NCBI GenBank assembly: GCA_026390435.1 | Contig: JAPLFY010000103.1 | Location: forward strand, 41,984-105,983 | DNA: 64,000 bases | Source of the DNA: Pseudomonadota bacterium | GTDB taxonomy: Bacteria > Bdellovibrionota_B > Oligoflexia > Oligoflexales > CAIYRB01 | Reading direction: 5' to 3' | Shown: one piece after another, positions 42,631 to 52,694 of the stretch | Layout of the letters: each line of letters starts with the position of its first letter | Position numbering within the stretch: the first letter of the stretch is position 1 | Position numbers and translations under genes: made by a program | Notes under the pieces: model-generated | What the model saw: the letters and a program-made list of their open reading frames with translations, nothing else | Told to the model about the DNA's origin: nothing | Databases searched by the model: none

Positions 42631-44481
42631 ATGACCTTAACTCACTCAACCCCTCCTAGCTGGGACAACACTCAAGAGTACCCATCGGCTGCGTCCAGCA
42701 TACTGACAGCAGATCTAGACCATGCCAGTAAGCTGCGCCTAAAAGTGGCTGAGCTTGCAGAGCACTTAGCTCCCTGCGTGCCACGAGCAGAAACATTGAC
42801 GGAAGAAGAACGCCGGACCGCAGTGGATCAAGCCCAGAAGGCAACTCTTCACTATGAAGAAGCGACGATACTTCTGCAAAATGTACTCACCTTCCTCAGC
42901 TGCGAACTCAGCGTTGACGCGCGGCAGGCAGCCGCTAAAACTCTGTATGGCAAGACCCAGAGCCTACAGGCTGATTTAGAAAGAGCCTTTAATCCGGTCG
43001 AACTACTATTAAAACTAACCGACGAGCGCTTTGTTGCAGCCTATCTCCAACACCCCGAAATCAAGTCCCGGACTTTTCAAGTACAAAAGAGTCGAGAGCT
43101 AAGGGATCAGACACTGCCACTGGGCGAGGAGGACCTATTGATCGGACTCGGTGTCAATGGTCCCTTAGCATGGGGCAATCTCTACGATAGTCTAGCCGGG
43201 AGTATTAGTTGTACGCTCGATCTACCAGAAGGCACCCGTCAGGTAGGGCTCGCCGAAGCAGCAAGCTTGAGCCAAGATCCGCGGGAGTCCGTCCGCGAAA
43301 CAGCCCACCGCGCTGTAGGTAATGCATGGCGCGACCATGAAGAGTCCGCCTCCGCCATTCTTAACTCTCTAGCTGGCTGGCGACTTGAAGAGTACAAACG
43401 GCGGTCTTATAAACGCCCAGTACACTTTCTCGCAGCTCCACTCCATCAAAATCGCATCTCTCGCGCCACCCTCGATGCAATGATGACCGCAGTCAGAGAA
43501 CACGTCGACCTAGGTCGACGCGTACTGCGGCTGCAAGCACGAATTCTCGGCAAGTCTAAATTAGCTCCCTGGGATCTCTTTGCTCCGTGTCCTGCGTCGG
43601 CCAAGGGTAGCTGGCAACCACCTTCATTTGCTGATGCGATAAAGTTGATTGCTGATGCATACTCCGAAATCCATCCCGACATGGGGGATTTCGTCCGGAT
43701 GATGGACGCCAATCGCTGGATTGAAGCAACAGTCGGGCCAAACAAACGCCCCGGCGCTTACTGCACTCAATTTGTTAAATCTCGCACACCGCGCGTCTAC
43801 ATGACCTACTCAGGCGGTATGCGCGAGCTTAAGACCTTAGCCCATGAGCTGGGACATGCCTTTCATAGCTGGGTCATGCGCGACATGCCTCTGCCTGCTA
43901 CGCACTACCCAATGACCTTGGCTGAGACTGCAAGTATTTTCGGAGAAACCGTCGTAAACAATGTCCTATTAAAGCAGGCTCAGACAGATGCTGATCGCCT
44001 ACAATTCACTTGGGCACAAGCCCGGGAGGTGGAGTCGTTCATATTGAACATCCCTGCCCGCTATCAGTTTGAAAAGACATTTTATCAGCGTCGACAGGAA
44101 GGCACCCTGCCCCCCTCAGACCTAAGGCATCTAATGACAGAGAGCTGGCAAGCCTGGTACGGCGATGCACTGAGTGAAATGGATTCCATGTTTTGGGCCA
44201 GTAAACTACACTTCTCTATCTCAGAATTAAGCTTCTACAATTTCCCGTACACGTTTGGTTACCTCTTCTCACTTGGAGTTTATGCGCAGCGCGAGCGACT
44301 TGCAGAGCGCTTTTATCCGGCGTATGTCGCCCTACTAAGAGATACCGGAACCATGACAGCCGAAGAGGTTGCAGTGAAACATTTAGGAGCCGATCTGACC
44401 CAACCAGATTTCTGGCGACAAAGCTTGGCTATAGCCGCCGACAGCGTCGATCAATTCGAGGCGGCTGCCAGCAGATCTTAA
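42631..44481 (+). CDS. M3 family oligoendopeptidase (PepF-like)
   Basis: Zinc metallopeptidases of the M3B group cleave short peptides in the cytoplasm. The 616 residues have the zinc motif HELGH at 405-409 (TLAHELGHAFHSW) and the third ligand region MTLAETASIFGET near 428-440. A conserved late block, FYNFPYTFGYLFSLGVYA, shapes the substrate channel. Length fits PepF (about 600). It stands alone between divergent and convergent neighbours. No signal peptide is seen. Confidence 0.92.
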   Translation: MTLTHSTPPSWDNTQEYPSAASSILTADLDHASKLRLKVAELAEHLAPCVPRAETLTEEERRTAVDQAQKATLHYEEATILLQNVLTFLSCELSVDARQAAAKTLYGKTQSLQADLERAFNPVELLLKLTDERFVAAYLQHPEIKSRTFQVQKSRELRDQTLPLGEEDLLIGLGVNGPLAWGNLYDSLAGSISCTLDLPEGTRQVGLAEAASLSQDPRESVRETAHRAVGNAWRDHEESASAILNSLAGWRLEEYKRRSYKRPVHFLAAPLHQNRISRATLDAMMTAVREHVDLGRRVLRLQARILGKSKLAPWDLFAPCPASAKGSWQPPSFADAIKLIADAYSEIHPDMGDFVRMMDANRWIEATVGPNKRPGAYCTQFVKSRTPRVYMTYSGGMRELKTLAHELGHAFHSWVMRDMPLPATHYPMTLAETASIFGETVVNNVLLKQAQTDADRLQFTWAQAREVESFILNIPARYQFEKTFYQRRQEGTLPPSDLRHLMTESWQAWYGDALSEMDSMFWASKLHFSISELSFYNFPYTFGYLFSLGVYAQRERLAERFYPAYVALLRDTGTMTAEEVAVKHLGADLTQPDFWRQSLAIAADSVDQFEAAASRS

Positions 44482-44608
44482 TCATGAAAAAACAGGTTGT
44501 GGAGAGAAACGAGCGCAAGGAGCTAACTAAGATTTTGACGCTATTGTATACGTGTAGTTATCGGGATAAAATTTCGGAAGATTTAAACCTACTCTGGGAG
44601 TTATTACG

Positions 44609-44863
44609 ATGCGCAAATCAATCTCCGCTCTGTTTGCTGTTGGATCAATGGTGGCTCCAGTTGCCCTGAATGTAGCACTCGCTAGCGAAGCCAAATGGGC
44701 CTGCAACAAAGATGGCGCTGAACTGACTGTTTCAGGTGCCAAAGCCAAAGACAAAAAGAAAGACTGTGAGAAGCAAGGCGGCACCTGGGAAAAGGCAAAA
44801 GCCAAAACCGAAAGTGGCGACGCTGCAGCTAAACAGAGCTCCGGTGGCGGCGGTTCCTGGTAA
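44609..44863 (+). CDS. Small exported protein, 84 residues
   Basis: A signal peptide (1-26, VALNVALAS then EAKW) is followed by a mature part of about 58 residues with two cysteines (WACNKDG and KKDCEKQGGTWEK) and a Lys/Ala-rich segment. The tail is GGGGSW. GGGAG lies eight bases before the ATG. The paired Cys and C-GGTW pattern occurs in small bacterial exported proteins of unknown role. The last 35 bases overlap the convergent sterol-desaturase-family gene. Confidence 0.65.
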   Translation: MRKSISALFAVGSMVAPVALNVALASEAKWACNKDGAELTVSGAKAKDKKKDCEKQGGTWEKAKAKTESGDAAAKQSSGGGGSW

Positions 44864-45800
44864 TCAGTCTTTGACTTTGACCCAGGGCGGTGAATGGCCT
44901 GAGTAATGAGGCCCGCAACGAGTGTGATTCGACGTAGCGCAGTCCGTAGGGTTCCCCAGAGTTGCCTGCGTCGACACCAAAGGTCAATTCACCAAGCCCT
45001 GGCTTATGATCCAGGTAAGTACCAAATACCCGGTCCCAAATCGAAAAGACCACACCAAAGTTCCGGCCATGATGACCCACATCAGAACTATGATGTATCT
45101 GGTGAATGTGAGGGCTGACAATGCCGTACCTGAGCCACCGCGGATAACGCACTGGCACAGTGCAGTGATGCAAATTTGTGGTGAACATATAAATGAAAAA
45201 TCCCGCGCCCAGTCCATAAACTGTGATGACTGGAGTTGCGTTAATAAATACAGCGTGAAAAAAGGCCAAGCCAATCGCAGCGGCAAATCCACGACAAGCA
45301 TTCAAAAACAGCGGCTCAATTGGATGCTGCCTATAAGTCGTCAGAGGAGTGAGGTGACGCGCAGAATGGTGGACAGAGTGCACATTCCAAAGAAATGGTA
45401 CGGAGTGCATCGCGCGGTGGGCCAAATACGAGCTAAAATCAATCGACAACATTGTAACGATGGTAGCCATCACTGCCTCTAGATGTGCCGAAGCGGTGAG
45501 TGTCCACGCCTCAGGCATCGTCCAAGTGAGCGCTTGCCCCAAATACTTTAGAGTAGGGAAAAAGGCCGCAGATTCGACCGCGGCTATTGGCATGCCCATA
45601 ACGAACAAATAGCCCAGACTATAGATTGCATCTAGACGCGTCGATTGGCTGAACCACACCTGTCTCGAACCGAGAACTGATACAGCCTCACGCCAAGTCT
45701 TATGTTCGAATCGCAGCAACCAGACAAAGGCGACTACTAAGGCAACGGCTAGGTACGGCGCAAAAAAAATTGTGCGCGGATCCTGAAGTCTATTGAGCAA
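44829..45800 (-). CDS. Sterol desaturase / fatty acid hydroxylase superfamily protein
   Basis: A 323-residue membrane protein with the di-iron histidine motifs of the ERG3/FA-hydroxylase superfamily: HRAMH at 128-132, HSVHH at 141-145 and HIHQIHH at 231-237, with extra His in NLHHCTVP near 209-216. Several hydrophobic helices flank them. Members hydroxylate or desaturate lipids or sterols; the substrate is unknown. The gene ends inside the small exported protein gene on the other strand (35-base overlap). It has no operon partner. Confidence 0.88.
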   Translation of the reverse strand: MLNRLQDPRTIFFAPYLAVALVVAFVWLLRFEHKTWREAVSVLGSRQVWFSQSTRLDAIYSLGYLFVMGMPIAAVESAAFFPTLKYLGQALTWTMPEAWTLTASAHLEAVMATIVTMLSIDFSSYLAHRAMHSVPFLWNVHSVHHSARHLTPLTTYRQHPIEPLFLNACRGFAAAIGLAFFHAVFINATPVITVYGLGAGFFIYMFTTNLHHCTVPVRYPRWLRYGIVSPHIHQIHHSSDVGHHGRNFGVVFSIWDRVFGTYLDHKPGLGELTFGVDAGNSGEPYGLRYVESHSLRASLLRPFTALGQSQRLITRNRRHRSSV

Positions 45801-46099
45801 TGTCGCAATCAGTGCAGTGGCTCACTCAAATTCTAAATTGGCACATTCAATTATACTTTAGCGGGTATCAGCCAGCAAAGACACTGGCGGATTCGGGGAC
45901 CAGGTGAGCTTATCGAACTTCGAAATAAATCGAATACTGAAATATAATGAATTAAAAACGAACGGTTAGGTCGACTATAGCCAAGTTAAAGCGAAGGGAC
46001 TAAAATTTAAAGATATTGATTATTTTTCTGATCTTCGCTCCCACCGTCCCCCCGACTCTATATTTAATGATTCCGAAAAAAATCTTAAAGTACCCCCGG

Positions 46100-46702
46100 A
46101 TGGCCATCATGCGTATCAATCGCAGGCGTTTGCTTCAAAATGGCCTAGACCAAACACTACGACTTGGACTTATAGGTCGTGGGCTAGCCGTCACAACCGC
46201 CCCGCTGCTTGCCGTAAACCGGTGGCTTATACCATCTGCCGTGGCAGCGGACGCGACACTAAATCTGAAATATATTAAGCCACCCAACTTCAAAATCATT
46301 TATGCAATACTCAGCGCAAGCCTCGGGCTACGAAGTGATGAGCTGACGCCAAAAGCCAAATCAGAAACAATTTTGACCTTGGACAATCATCTGGACAAGA
46401 TGGCTCCAAGCTTGCGCCAAGATCTAAGAATGTTCCTCGATCTCCTCGACTTTCCTATAAGCCGAATTTTTTTCGGATTAAACTCAACTTGGGAAGAAGC
46501 AACCCCAGATGAATTAGACAAATTCATCGAGGGACTTGACCATAGCACCATCAACATCAAAAGGTACGCATATCAAGGCTTGCTCACCCTGCTTCAAGTT
46601 GCGTGGTTTTCGGGGGAATCCGCCGCACAAAGTGTGGGATATCCGGGACCACCCGATTCCATAAAGCCCTACATTGAATCAGATCGGGAGATAAAACCAT
46701 GA
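46100..46702 (+). CDS. Gluconate 2-dehydrogenase subunit 3-like small subunit
   Basis: The product (about 200 residues) starts with a twin-arginine-like segment, INRRRLLQ followed by a hydrophobic stretch to about residue 45, so export by Tat together with the FAD subunit is likely. The mature part (ILSASLGLRSDELTPKAKSE, LRQDLRMFLDLLDFPISRI, KRYAYQGLLTLLQVAWF, YPGPPDSI) follows the pattern of gluconate 2-dehydrogenase subunit 3. Its stop shares ATGA with the GMC gene. Start is uncertain: ATG 46100, 46109 or further upstream, none with a good ribosome site. Confidence 0.65.
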   Translation: MAIMRINRRRLLQNGLDQTLRLGLIGRGLAVTTAPLLAVNRWLIPSAVAADATLNLKYIKPPNFKIIYAILSASLGLRSDELTPKAKSETILTLDNHLDKMAPSLRQDLRMFLDLLDFPISRIFFGLNSTWEEATPDELDKFIEGLDHSTINIKRYAYQGLLTLLQVAWFSGESAAQSVGYPGPPDSIKPYIESDREIKP

Positions 46703-48330
46703 AACTACCCGACCCTTTTAAGAGCGAACAGGCAACTAAATGGAACATAATCGACGGCAATGACATACGCGAAGACCGACAACTAGCCGCCGACGTATTG
46801 ATCATCGGTAGTGGAGCTGGCGGAGGACTCGCCGCAGACATTTTTAGCCGTGCAGGCCGTCGCGTGATCCTAATTGAAGATGGAGGATTACGCACTTCTA
46901 GCAGCTTCAATTTACACGAGATCGATGCATACAAGGACCTTTATCAAGAAGGCATGACGCGAGTCACAAAAGACGGAGCTATTTCTATACTACAAGGACG
47001 GACAGTAGGTGGATCAACTACTGTAAATTGGACCTCAAGCTTCCGCACTCCGCACCAGACCCTAGAATATTGGAATGCAAACTGGGGGACCAAAAGCCTA
47101 ACAACGGAGGCCATGAGGCCATGGTTTGAGATCATGGAAAAGCGCCTTTCCATCCAGGAATGGGCGGCAGCCAACGCCAATAACGACGTCATCAGGAGGG
47201 GCTGCGAAGCCTTGTCACTCAGTTGGCATCACATTCACCGTAATGTAAAAGGCTGCTGGAATCTTGGGTATTGCGGTCTCGGATGCCCGACCAATGCTAA
47301 GCAATCAATGCTTGTCACGACAATACCAGCTGCATTAGAGCGCGGTACCATCCTCATCCATCGCCTACATGCTCGCAGACTTACCTTGGAAAAAAATCGA
47401 GCGACTGGAGTTGAGGCTAATGTAACGAACGGATCTGGAGCTATAGTCCGAATAAAAGCTCCTATTGTCATTTTGTCTGCCGGCGCCATAGGAAGCCCAA
47501 GCCTTTTACTACGATCGGAGCAGATCCCGAATCCTTATCAAAGGACGGGCAAGCGTACCTTTCTTCACCCCTCGGTTTTCTCCTTTGGACAAATGCCTAC
47601 GGAGGTCGCCGGGTATCATGGTGCGCCGCAATCCATATACTCAGATCACTTCTTGTGGGAAGGCGGCACTAGTGGCGCAATGGGATACAAAATTGAGGCT
47701 GTTCCGATGCATCCCGCATTCGCATCTGCACTAATCAGGGGGCGAGGCGAAAACTACCGCCAGAAAATGAATCAACTCGCCAGCACCAACGGGATCCTAT
47801 CATTGCTGCGAGATGGCTTTCATGAAGATAGCCCAGGAGGTACCATTGAACTCCGTGATGACGGGACTCCCACTGTGAATTATCCCATCACACCATACCT
47901 AATGGACGGCGCTAAACGCGCTTACCTTACCGCGGCAGAAATTATGTTTGCAGCGGGAGCCCGGGCCGTCCACGTGGGCCACTTTGACTCCCCAGTTTAT
48001 AAGTCCTGGAATGAAGCCAAAAGGGGCATAAGCGAGCTCGAATATAAACCGCTAATGCTACGCATCGGCAGTGCCCATGTGATGGGTGGATGCGCTATGG
48101 GATCAGATCCAGAGAGTTCTGTCGTGAACGAGAACGGTCAACATCATCAGATCGAAAATCTTTACGTCTGCGATGGGTCACTATTTCCTACCAGTTTAGG
48201 CGCCAATCCTCAGCTCTCGATTTATGGACTGGTAGCCAGAATAGTTCACAAAATCATCGGCGGTACTGAATTATACTTTGATCGCGAATATCTACCGGGC
48301 ACCGTACAGCTCAAGGATGATATCAAATAG
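46699..48330 (+). CDS. GMC family FAD-dependent oxidoreductase (dehydrogenase large subunit)
   Basis: The 543-residue flavoprotein has the N-terminal dinucleotide motif IIGSGAGGGLAADIFSRAG near 35-53, the GGSTTVNWTSSFR block, a cysteine-bearing CWNLGYCGLGCPTNAK segment typical of membrane-dehydrogenase GMC members, and the C-terminal VCDGSLFPTSLGANPQLSIY with active-site region. It is translationally coupled to a small-subunit gene. In related three-subunit systems a cytochrome c subunit takes the electrons; none is encoded here. Substrate may be an alcohol, sugar or sterol and cannot be named from sequence. Confidence 0.88.
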   Translation: MKLPDPFKSEQATKWNIIDGNDIREDRQLAADVLIIGSGAGGGLAADIFSRAGRRVILIEDGGLRTSSSFNLHEIDAYKDLYQEGMTRVTKDGAISILQGRTVGGSTTVNWTSSFRTPHQTLEYWNANWGTKSLTTEAMRPWFEIMEKRLSIQEWAAANANNDVIRRGCEALSLSWHHIHRNVKGCWNLGYCGLGCPTNAKQSMLVTTIPAALERGTILIHRLHARRLTLEKNRATGVEANVTNGSGAIVRIKAPIVILSAGAIGSPSLLLRSEQIPNPYQRTGKRTFLHPSVFSFGQMPTEVAGYHGAPQSIYSDHFLWEGGTSGAMGYKIEAVPMHPAFASALIRGRGENYRQKMNQLASTNGILSLLRDGFHEDSPGGTIELRDDGTPTVNYPITPYLMDGAKRAYLTAAEIMFAAGARAVHVGHFDSPVYKSWNEAKRGISELEYKPLMLRIGSAHVMGGCAMGSDPESSVVNENGQHHQIENLYVCDGSLFPTSLGANPQLSIYGLVARIVHKIIGGTELYFDREYLPGTVQLKDDIK

Positions 48331-48332
48331 TA

Positions 48333-49142
48333 TTATTTTTTCTTGCGATACAATATTGAACCATCTACGAGGCACTGCTCAAAATCAGTGGATAGACCCA
48401 AGAGACTCTCACCGGCGCCCAACACTAGATATCCACCGGGAGCCAGCACTTTTGCTATCCTGTTAATTATATCTATCTTTCCCTCTACATTTTGATAGAT
48501 CAGGATGTTCCTACAAAGCACAAAGTGGAATTGCTCCCGTATACCGAAATCGCCTTTCAAATTGATCTTTTTGAAATCAATATGAGCTAGTAGTTCGGAG
48601 GACGCAGTCCACTTGTCCTCATCATCCTTTTTAAAATATTTGATCAAGTAGGGAGCAGGCATACCTCTCTGAACTTCTAGCTGAGTGTATGAACCACCCT
48701 TGGCGCGGGCCAATACCCGTTCAGAGATATCGGAAGCCAGGATCGAAAAGCCGATGCTTTGCTTTTCTCTCAGATTAAATTCCTTAATCATCATAGTCAG
48801 CGACAGGGCTTCTTGACCCGTTGAGCTTGCTGCCGACCAAACCCTCAACTTTTCGCCGGGCGATAGAAAAGAGGACACTGATTTCAAAATCGTATTCTCT
48901 ATTGCCTTGAAAACTTTTGGATCTCTAAAAAATGACGTCTCGTTATTTGTCGCTACGTCGAGCAGCATTTGCTTAAACTGGCCGGAAATACCGGATTTAG
49001 CCTGCTCATATAGCGACTGAATGCACGGGACCCCAACTAGCTTCGCAATCTCCTCTAGCCGATTTTCTAATTGAAAATAGTTATGCTCCGCATAAACTAT
49101 GCCAAGTTCTGACTCAATGTATTTAGCAAAAAACTTTAACAT
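48333..49142 (-). CDS. cheR: Chemotaxis protein methyltransferase CheR
   Basis: CheR methylates receptor glutamates with S-adenosylmethionine. The 269-residue protein has the CheR N-domain followed by the methyltransferase domain with ATNNETSFFRDP, the SAM-site VWSAASSTGQEALSL, then HFVLCRNILIYQN and the GGYLVLGAGESL strand. The ATG at 49142 has GGAGGG at seven bases. It is the last gene of the chemotaxis operon, starting 4 bases after cheY ends. The usual receptor-tethering pentapeptide is not seen on the cytoplasmic receptor in this operon. Confidence 0.94.
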   Translation of the reverse strand: MLKFFAKYIESELGIVYAEHNYFQLENRLEEIAKLVGVPCIQSLYEQAKSGISGQFKQMLLDVATNNETSFFRDPKVFKAIENTILKSVSSFLSPGEKLRVWSAASSTGQEALSLTMMIKEFNLREKQSIGFSILASDISERVLARAKGGSYTQLEVQRGMPAPYLIKYFKKDDEDKWTASSELLAHIDFKKINLKGDFGIREQFHFVLCRNILIYQNVEGKIDIINRIAKVLAPGGYLVLGAGESLLGLSTDFEQCLVDGSILYRKKK

Positions 49143-49146
49143 ATCA

Positions 49147-49530
49147 TCACCCTCCACGATTTATTGTGTTTCCTGTGGCGAATTCAATTTTTTCAAACAG
49201 AATGTCCACAGTAAAGGGTTTCATCATGTATTCGCTTACCCCTGCAGTAAGCATACGCGCGATATCATCCGGATTATTTTTAGTAGTCATCATAATTACG
49301 GGCGTCCGCACATCCATAGCCTTAAACCTATCAAAGGTATCGGGGCCATTAAGCACCGGCATTTCCCAGTCGAGTAATATCAGATCGAAGTGCTGCTTTG
49401 CTTTCAGGAGCTCAACCGCTTCGGCACCGTTCATAACATCGGTTATATGAATACCCTCAGCCTTTGCCAAAAGAGACTTTAGGAAGGCATGAACAGACTT
49501 TGTGTCGTCCACTACAAGCATCTCAAACAC
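49147..49530 (-). CDS. cheY: Chemotaxis response regulator CheY-like
   Basis: A single receiver domain of 127 residues with all key residues: Asp8 and Asp9 in VVDD, phosphoacceptor Asp54 in LLDWEMP, Thr82/83 in MMTTKN and Lys104 in MMKPF. It lacks an output domain, so it should act by binding a partner such as the flagellar switch. The GTG at 49530 is preferred since GGAGGTGATC precedes it directly. It overlaps cheB by 8 bases. CheY identity rests on operon context. Confidence 0.88.
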   Translation of the reverse strand: MFEMLVVDDTKSVHAFLKSLLAKAEGIHITDVMNGAEAVELLKAKQHFDLILLDWEMPVLNGPDTFDRFKAMDVRTPVIMMTTKNNPDDIARMLTAGVSEYMMKPFTVDILFEKIEFATGNTINRGG

Positions 49531-50632
49531 GATCACCTCCACCCATTACCGAGGATTTTTGCAATCGAAATCCAAGTCCAATCTTCTCATTCATCATTTT
49601 GATAATGCCCTCCGGATTCGCAATTTGATCGTAGGAACCGGCAGCATAGACAGCTCCCGGCATACCAAAGACTACGCACGATTCTTCGCTCTGAATAACC
49701 ACCGCGCCGCCGCTCTGCTTGACCGATCCTGCGCCAATTTTTCCGTCAGCACCCATCCCAGTTAAAACGAATGCGAGACAACCTGACTTGTAAATTTCAG
49801 CAGCAGAGGAAAAGAGTGGATCTACTGCAGGTCGAACAGAATTAAGCTTAGGACCTTGATCTAGTCTAATCTCAGCTCGCTGCGCACTGCCGGTTAGTCG
49901 AAGATGATAGTCACCGGGTGCGACGTAGATACAGTTGTCCTGCAATATATCACCATGACGTGCCTCCATCGCTGTCAGGCCGCTAATGCGTCCAAGCCTT
50001 TCCGCAAAAGTGGTTGTGAAAATCGGTGGCATATGTTGCGCGATCACGATGGGACAGGACACAGGGCCATTCAATTCGGAAAAAATCCTCTCCAGCACGG
50101 TTGGTCCACCAGTCGAAGATCCAATTAAAACGATACTGGGCTTAAAAATATCCCAAATCAGCTTGGGGTAAACGCCTTCCCGCTTGTCGTTCACCGAAGT
50201 CAGCACTGCCTTTTGATTCGGTAAAAATGGCAAAATCTTTGGGATTAGGAGGCCCCGAATCTTTTCGATCGGACTCTCTGTTGAGGCATTATCAGAACTG
50301 GCACCCGGTTTTGTGATGAAATCACTGGCTCCAAGCGTCAATGCCTCGAGAGTGATTTCGCTACCGCGCTTAGACATCGAGGAGAAGACGATGATTTTGC
50401 ATTTAAGATCACGCCGCCTAATCTCCCGGATGGTGGCTATCCCATCAAGCTCAGGCATTTCCAGATCGAGAATCACTAAGTCCGGCTTTAGTTGAGCGAT
50501 TCGCTCCAGAGCAATAAGCCCATTTGAGGCGGTACCCACCACATCCACCGAAGACAGACCTTCGAGAGCGGAGCGGATTTGCGTCCGGTATACCACTGAA
50601 TCATCAGCAATTAGCACCTTCAGCTTATCCAT
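49523..50632 (-). CDS. cheB: Chemotaxis methylesterase/response regulator CheB
   Basis: CheB removes methyl groups from (or deamidates) receptors when phosphorylated by CheA. The 369 residues have an N-terminal receiver (Asp10, Asp11, phosphoacceptor Asp56 in ILDLEMP, Lys108) and a C-terminal esterase with Ser173 in GSSTGG, His200 in AQHMPP and Asp296 in GMGADG. These match the catalytic triad of E. coli CheB. The start is at ATG 50632 with AGAGG upstream. The gene lies between the receptor and cheY. Confidence 0.95.
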   Translation of the reverse strand: MDKLKVLIADDSVVYRTQIRSALEGLSSVDVVGTASNGLIALERIAQLKPDLVILDLEMPELDGIATIREIRRRDLKCKIIVFSSMSKRGSEITLEALTLGASDFITKPGASSDNASTESPIEKIRGLLIPKILPFLPNQKAVLTSVNDKREGVYPKLIWDIFKPSIVLIGSSTGGPTVLERIFSELNGPVSCPIVIAQHMPPIFTTTFAERLGRISGLTAMEARHGDILQDNCIYVAPGDYHLRLTGSAQRAEIRLDQGPKLNSVRPAVDPLFSSAAEIYKSGCLAFVLTGMGADGKIGAGSVKQSGGAVVIQSEESCVVFGMPGAVYAAGSYDQIANPEGIIKMMNEKIGLGFRLQKSSVMGGGDRV

Positions 50633-50690
50633 ATTGACCTCTATATTACTTAAATCATCGGGCGCAAAGCGCCCCATGATTTAAGTCAGC

Positions 50691-52646
50691 TCAAATCGCC
50701 TTCTGAGACCGTTTCACAATCGAAGACAGCTTCTCAGCTAGTTGAGACAGCTCGCGTGATGCACTCAAGGTTTGAGTAGAGCTTGCAGTGCTCTCGTTCG
50801 CCGCCATAGATACGGTTTTGACTGTGCTCGCAATACTCTCTACGCCCTTCTTCGACTCGATAACAACGCGGGAAATCTCGTTCGTGGTAGCGGTCTGTTC
50901 TTCTATCGCTGCTGCCACCACTCCCGACAAACCATTCAAACGCTCTACTGCTTGAGAGATGCCTGAAATCGCTTCGACCGCGGACTTTGTATCAGTCTGA
51001 ATCGCGCCAATCTTGTGGGTGATATCATCCGTTGCCTTCGCAGTCTGCTTCGCTAGCTCCTTAACCTCATTAGCTACAACCGCAAAGCCTTTACCAGCTT
51101 CTCCGGCACGAGCTGCTTCGATCGTGGCATTCAAAGCCAACAAGTTCGTCTGCTGAGCAATCGAACTAATCACCTTAATAACGTCACCAATCTCCTGACT
51201 GCTGGCCCCGAGTTTGGTGATAATGGCATTAGACTCCTGGACTTTAGCCGTCGTCACTTTAGCCATCTGCGCCGACTCAGTGGTAGAGCGCCCGATCTCT
51301 TTGATCGACGCGACCATTTCTTCCATACTTGTCGCTACAGTCTGAACACCTGCTGCCACTTCCTCGGAAGCAACGGCAGCTGACTGCGATTCCTGGCTAG
51401 TTCGGCTTGCAATTCTTGACATTTCCGTCGCAGTAGCGGTGAGCTCGGCCGATGCGCTTGAAAGTGTGGAAGCAGTTTCGTTAATGGCACCAATCATGTT
51501 CTGCTGCTCAGTAACGTCCGTAGCGATCTTAATCACCTTAACTACCCTACCTACTTCATCTGAAACAGGGGCGTATACAGCCTGAAGCCAAACTTCCTTA
51601 CCGGCCTTAGTGACGCGTTTAAAGACACCACTCTTTGTTTTCCCAGCCTTCAATTCAGGCCAAAATTGACTATACTCTGTACTATTTACGTATACTGAGT
51701 CACACAGATATCGGTGGTGACGACCAACGAATTCTTCTTGAGCGTAGCCCATGACATCTTGGAAGTTCTTATTAAATGACAGCACGCTACCACTTGTATC
51801 GAACTCGATGTATGCATAAGACGAGTCAATCGCCTTGATCACGCCCTTCATATTTTGGCGCTCGATCTCGGTCGCCGTAATATCGTACCGTACACCGAGG
51901 TACTTCTTTGGACGTCCACGCTCATTCAAAATCGGGGCGATCACTGCATCCACATAATACGGAGTTCCGTCTTTGGCCCTATTTTTGATGATGCCCCGGA
52001 ACATATTGCCGCGACCGATCGTAGCCCACATCTCCTTAAAGACTTCTTTCGGCATATCTGGGTGGCGCGTTGTATTATGCGGCTTACCAATCAGTTCTTC
52101 TTTACTGTATTTCGAGACTTCAAGGAATTTTTCGTTAATACTTAGAATGTCGCCACGAAGGTTGGCCTCCGACACGATACTAGTCATATTCATAATATCG
52201 GTCCGCGCTTGCAGCTCCGCTCTAGATTCCGTCACGTTAGTAGCAAACTCAATGACTTTGTAGGGCTTACCGTTTTGGTCCATAACTGGATTATAAGAGG
52301 CAACTATATAAACGTCACGACCACCTTTGCCGATACGGCGATACTCACCCGCATCGTATTCCCCACGCCGCAGCTTGGCCCAAAATTGCTTATATTCCTC
52401 ACTCTCGACGAACAGAGGATCACAAAACATACTGTGATAGTGACCCCTAATATCGGTGATATCGTAACCTAAAGTCTTTAGAAAATTTTCGTTCGCATCG
52501 AGAACAACGCCATCCATAGTGAATTCAATGACAGCTTGTGACCGCTTGATTGCTGCTACATAAGCAGCAGACTCTTCCTGCTCCTTATTTGCTATAGCCT
52601 TGCTAATTTCGTAAACTTGATCTTCTGCAACTTTGGCGGCGCTCAT
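50691..52646 (-). CDS. Soluble methyl-accepting chemotaxis protein with three PAS domains
   Basis: The 651-residue receptor has no membrane helix. Three PAS domains lie in a row at about 30-140, 150-260 and 275-385; the first and third share GYxxxxxxGxHxxxxCD and YxQFWxxLRxG patterns. A coiled-coil signalling domain follows (400-645) with the conserved hairpin tip [20 protein letters not shown] near 490-510. PAS domains with such motifs often bind heme or FAD and sense redox or energy state, as in Aer-like receptors; the cofactor here is unknown. It probably acts with the CheA and CheW of this operon as a cytoplasmic array. Confidence 0.92.
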   Translation of the reverse strand: MSAAKVAEDQVYEISKAIANKEQEESAAYVAAIKRSQAVIEFTMDGVVLDANENFLKTLGYDITDIRGHYHSMFCDPLFVESEEYKQFWAKLRRGEYDAGEYRRIGKGGRDVYIVASYNPVMDQNGKPYKVIEFATNVTESRAELQARTDIMNMTSIVSEANLRGDILSINEKFLEVSKYSKEELIGKPHNTTRHPDMPKEVFKEMWATIGRGNMFRGIIKNRAKDGTPYYVDAVIAPILNERGRPKKYLGVRYDITATEIERQNMKGVIKAIDSSYAYIEFDTSGSVLSFNKNFQDVMGYAQEEFVGRHHRYLCDSVYVNSTEYSQFWPELKAGKTKSGVFKRVTKAGKEVWLQAVYAPVSDEVGRVVKVIKIATDVTEQQNMIGAINETASTLSSASAELTATATEMSRIASRTSQESQSAAVASEEVAAGVQTVATSMEEMVASIKEIGRSTTESAQMAKVTTAKVQESNAIITKLGASSQEIGDVIKVISSIAQQTNLLALNATIEAARAGEAGKGFAVVANEVKELAKQTAKATDDITHKIGAIQTDTKSAVEAISGISQAVERLNGLSGVVAAAIEEQTATTNEISRVVIESKKGVESIASTVKTVSMAANESTASSTQTLSASRELSQLAEKLSSIVKRSQKAI

Positions 52647-52694
52647 AGTTCTCTCCTCTAAAAAATTGAATTGATGTCAAATTTATCCAGTAAA

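Noticed and set aside
44484..44669. 61-codon frame after the M3 peptidase gene
   Set aside because: It overlaps the better supported exported protein gene, has no ribosome site and looks like random sequence.
45006..45482. 158-codon plus-strand frame
   Set aside because: It is antisense to the sterol-desaturase-family gene, whose histidine motifs show it is the real coding strand.
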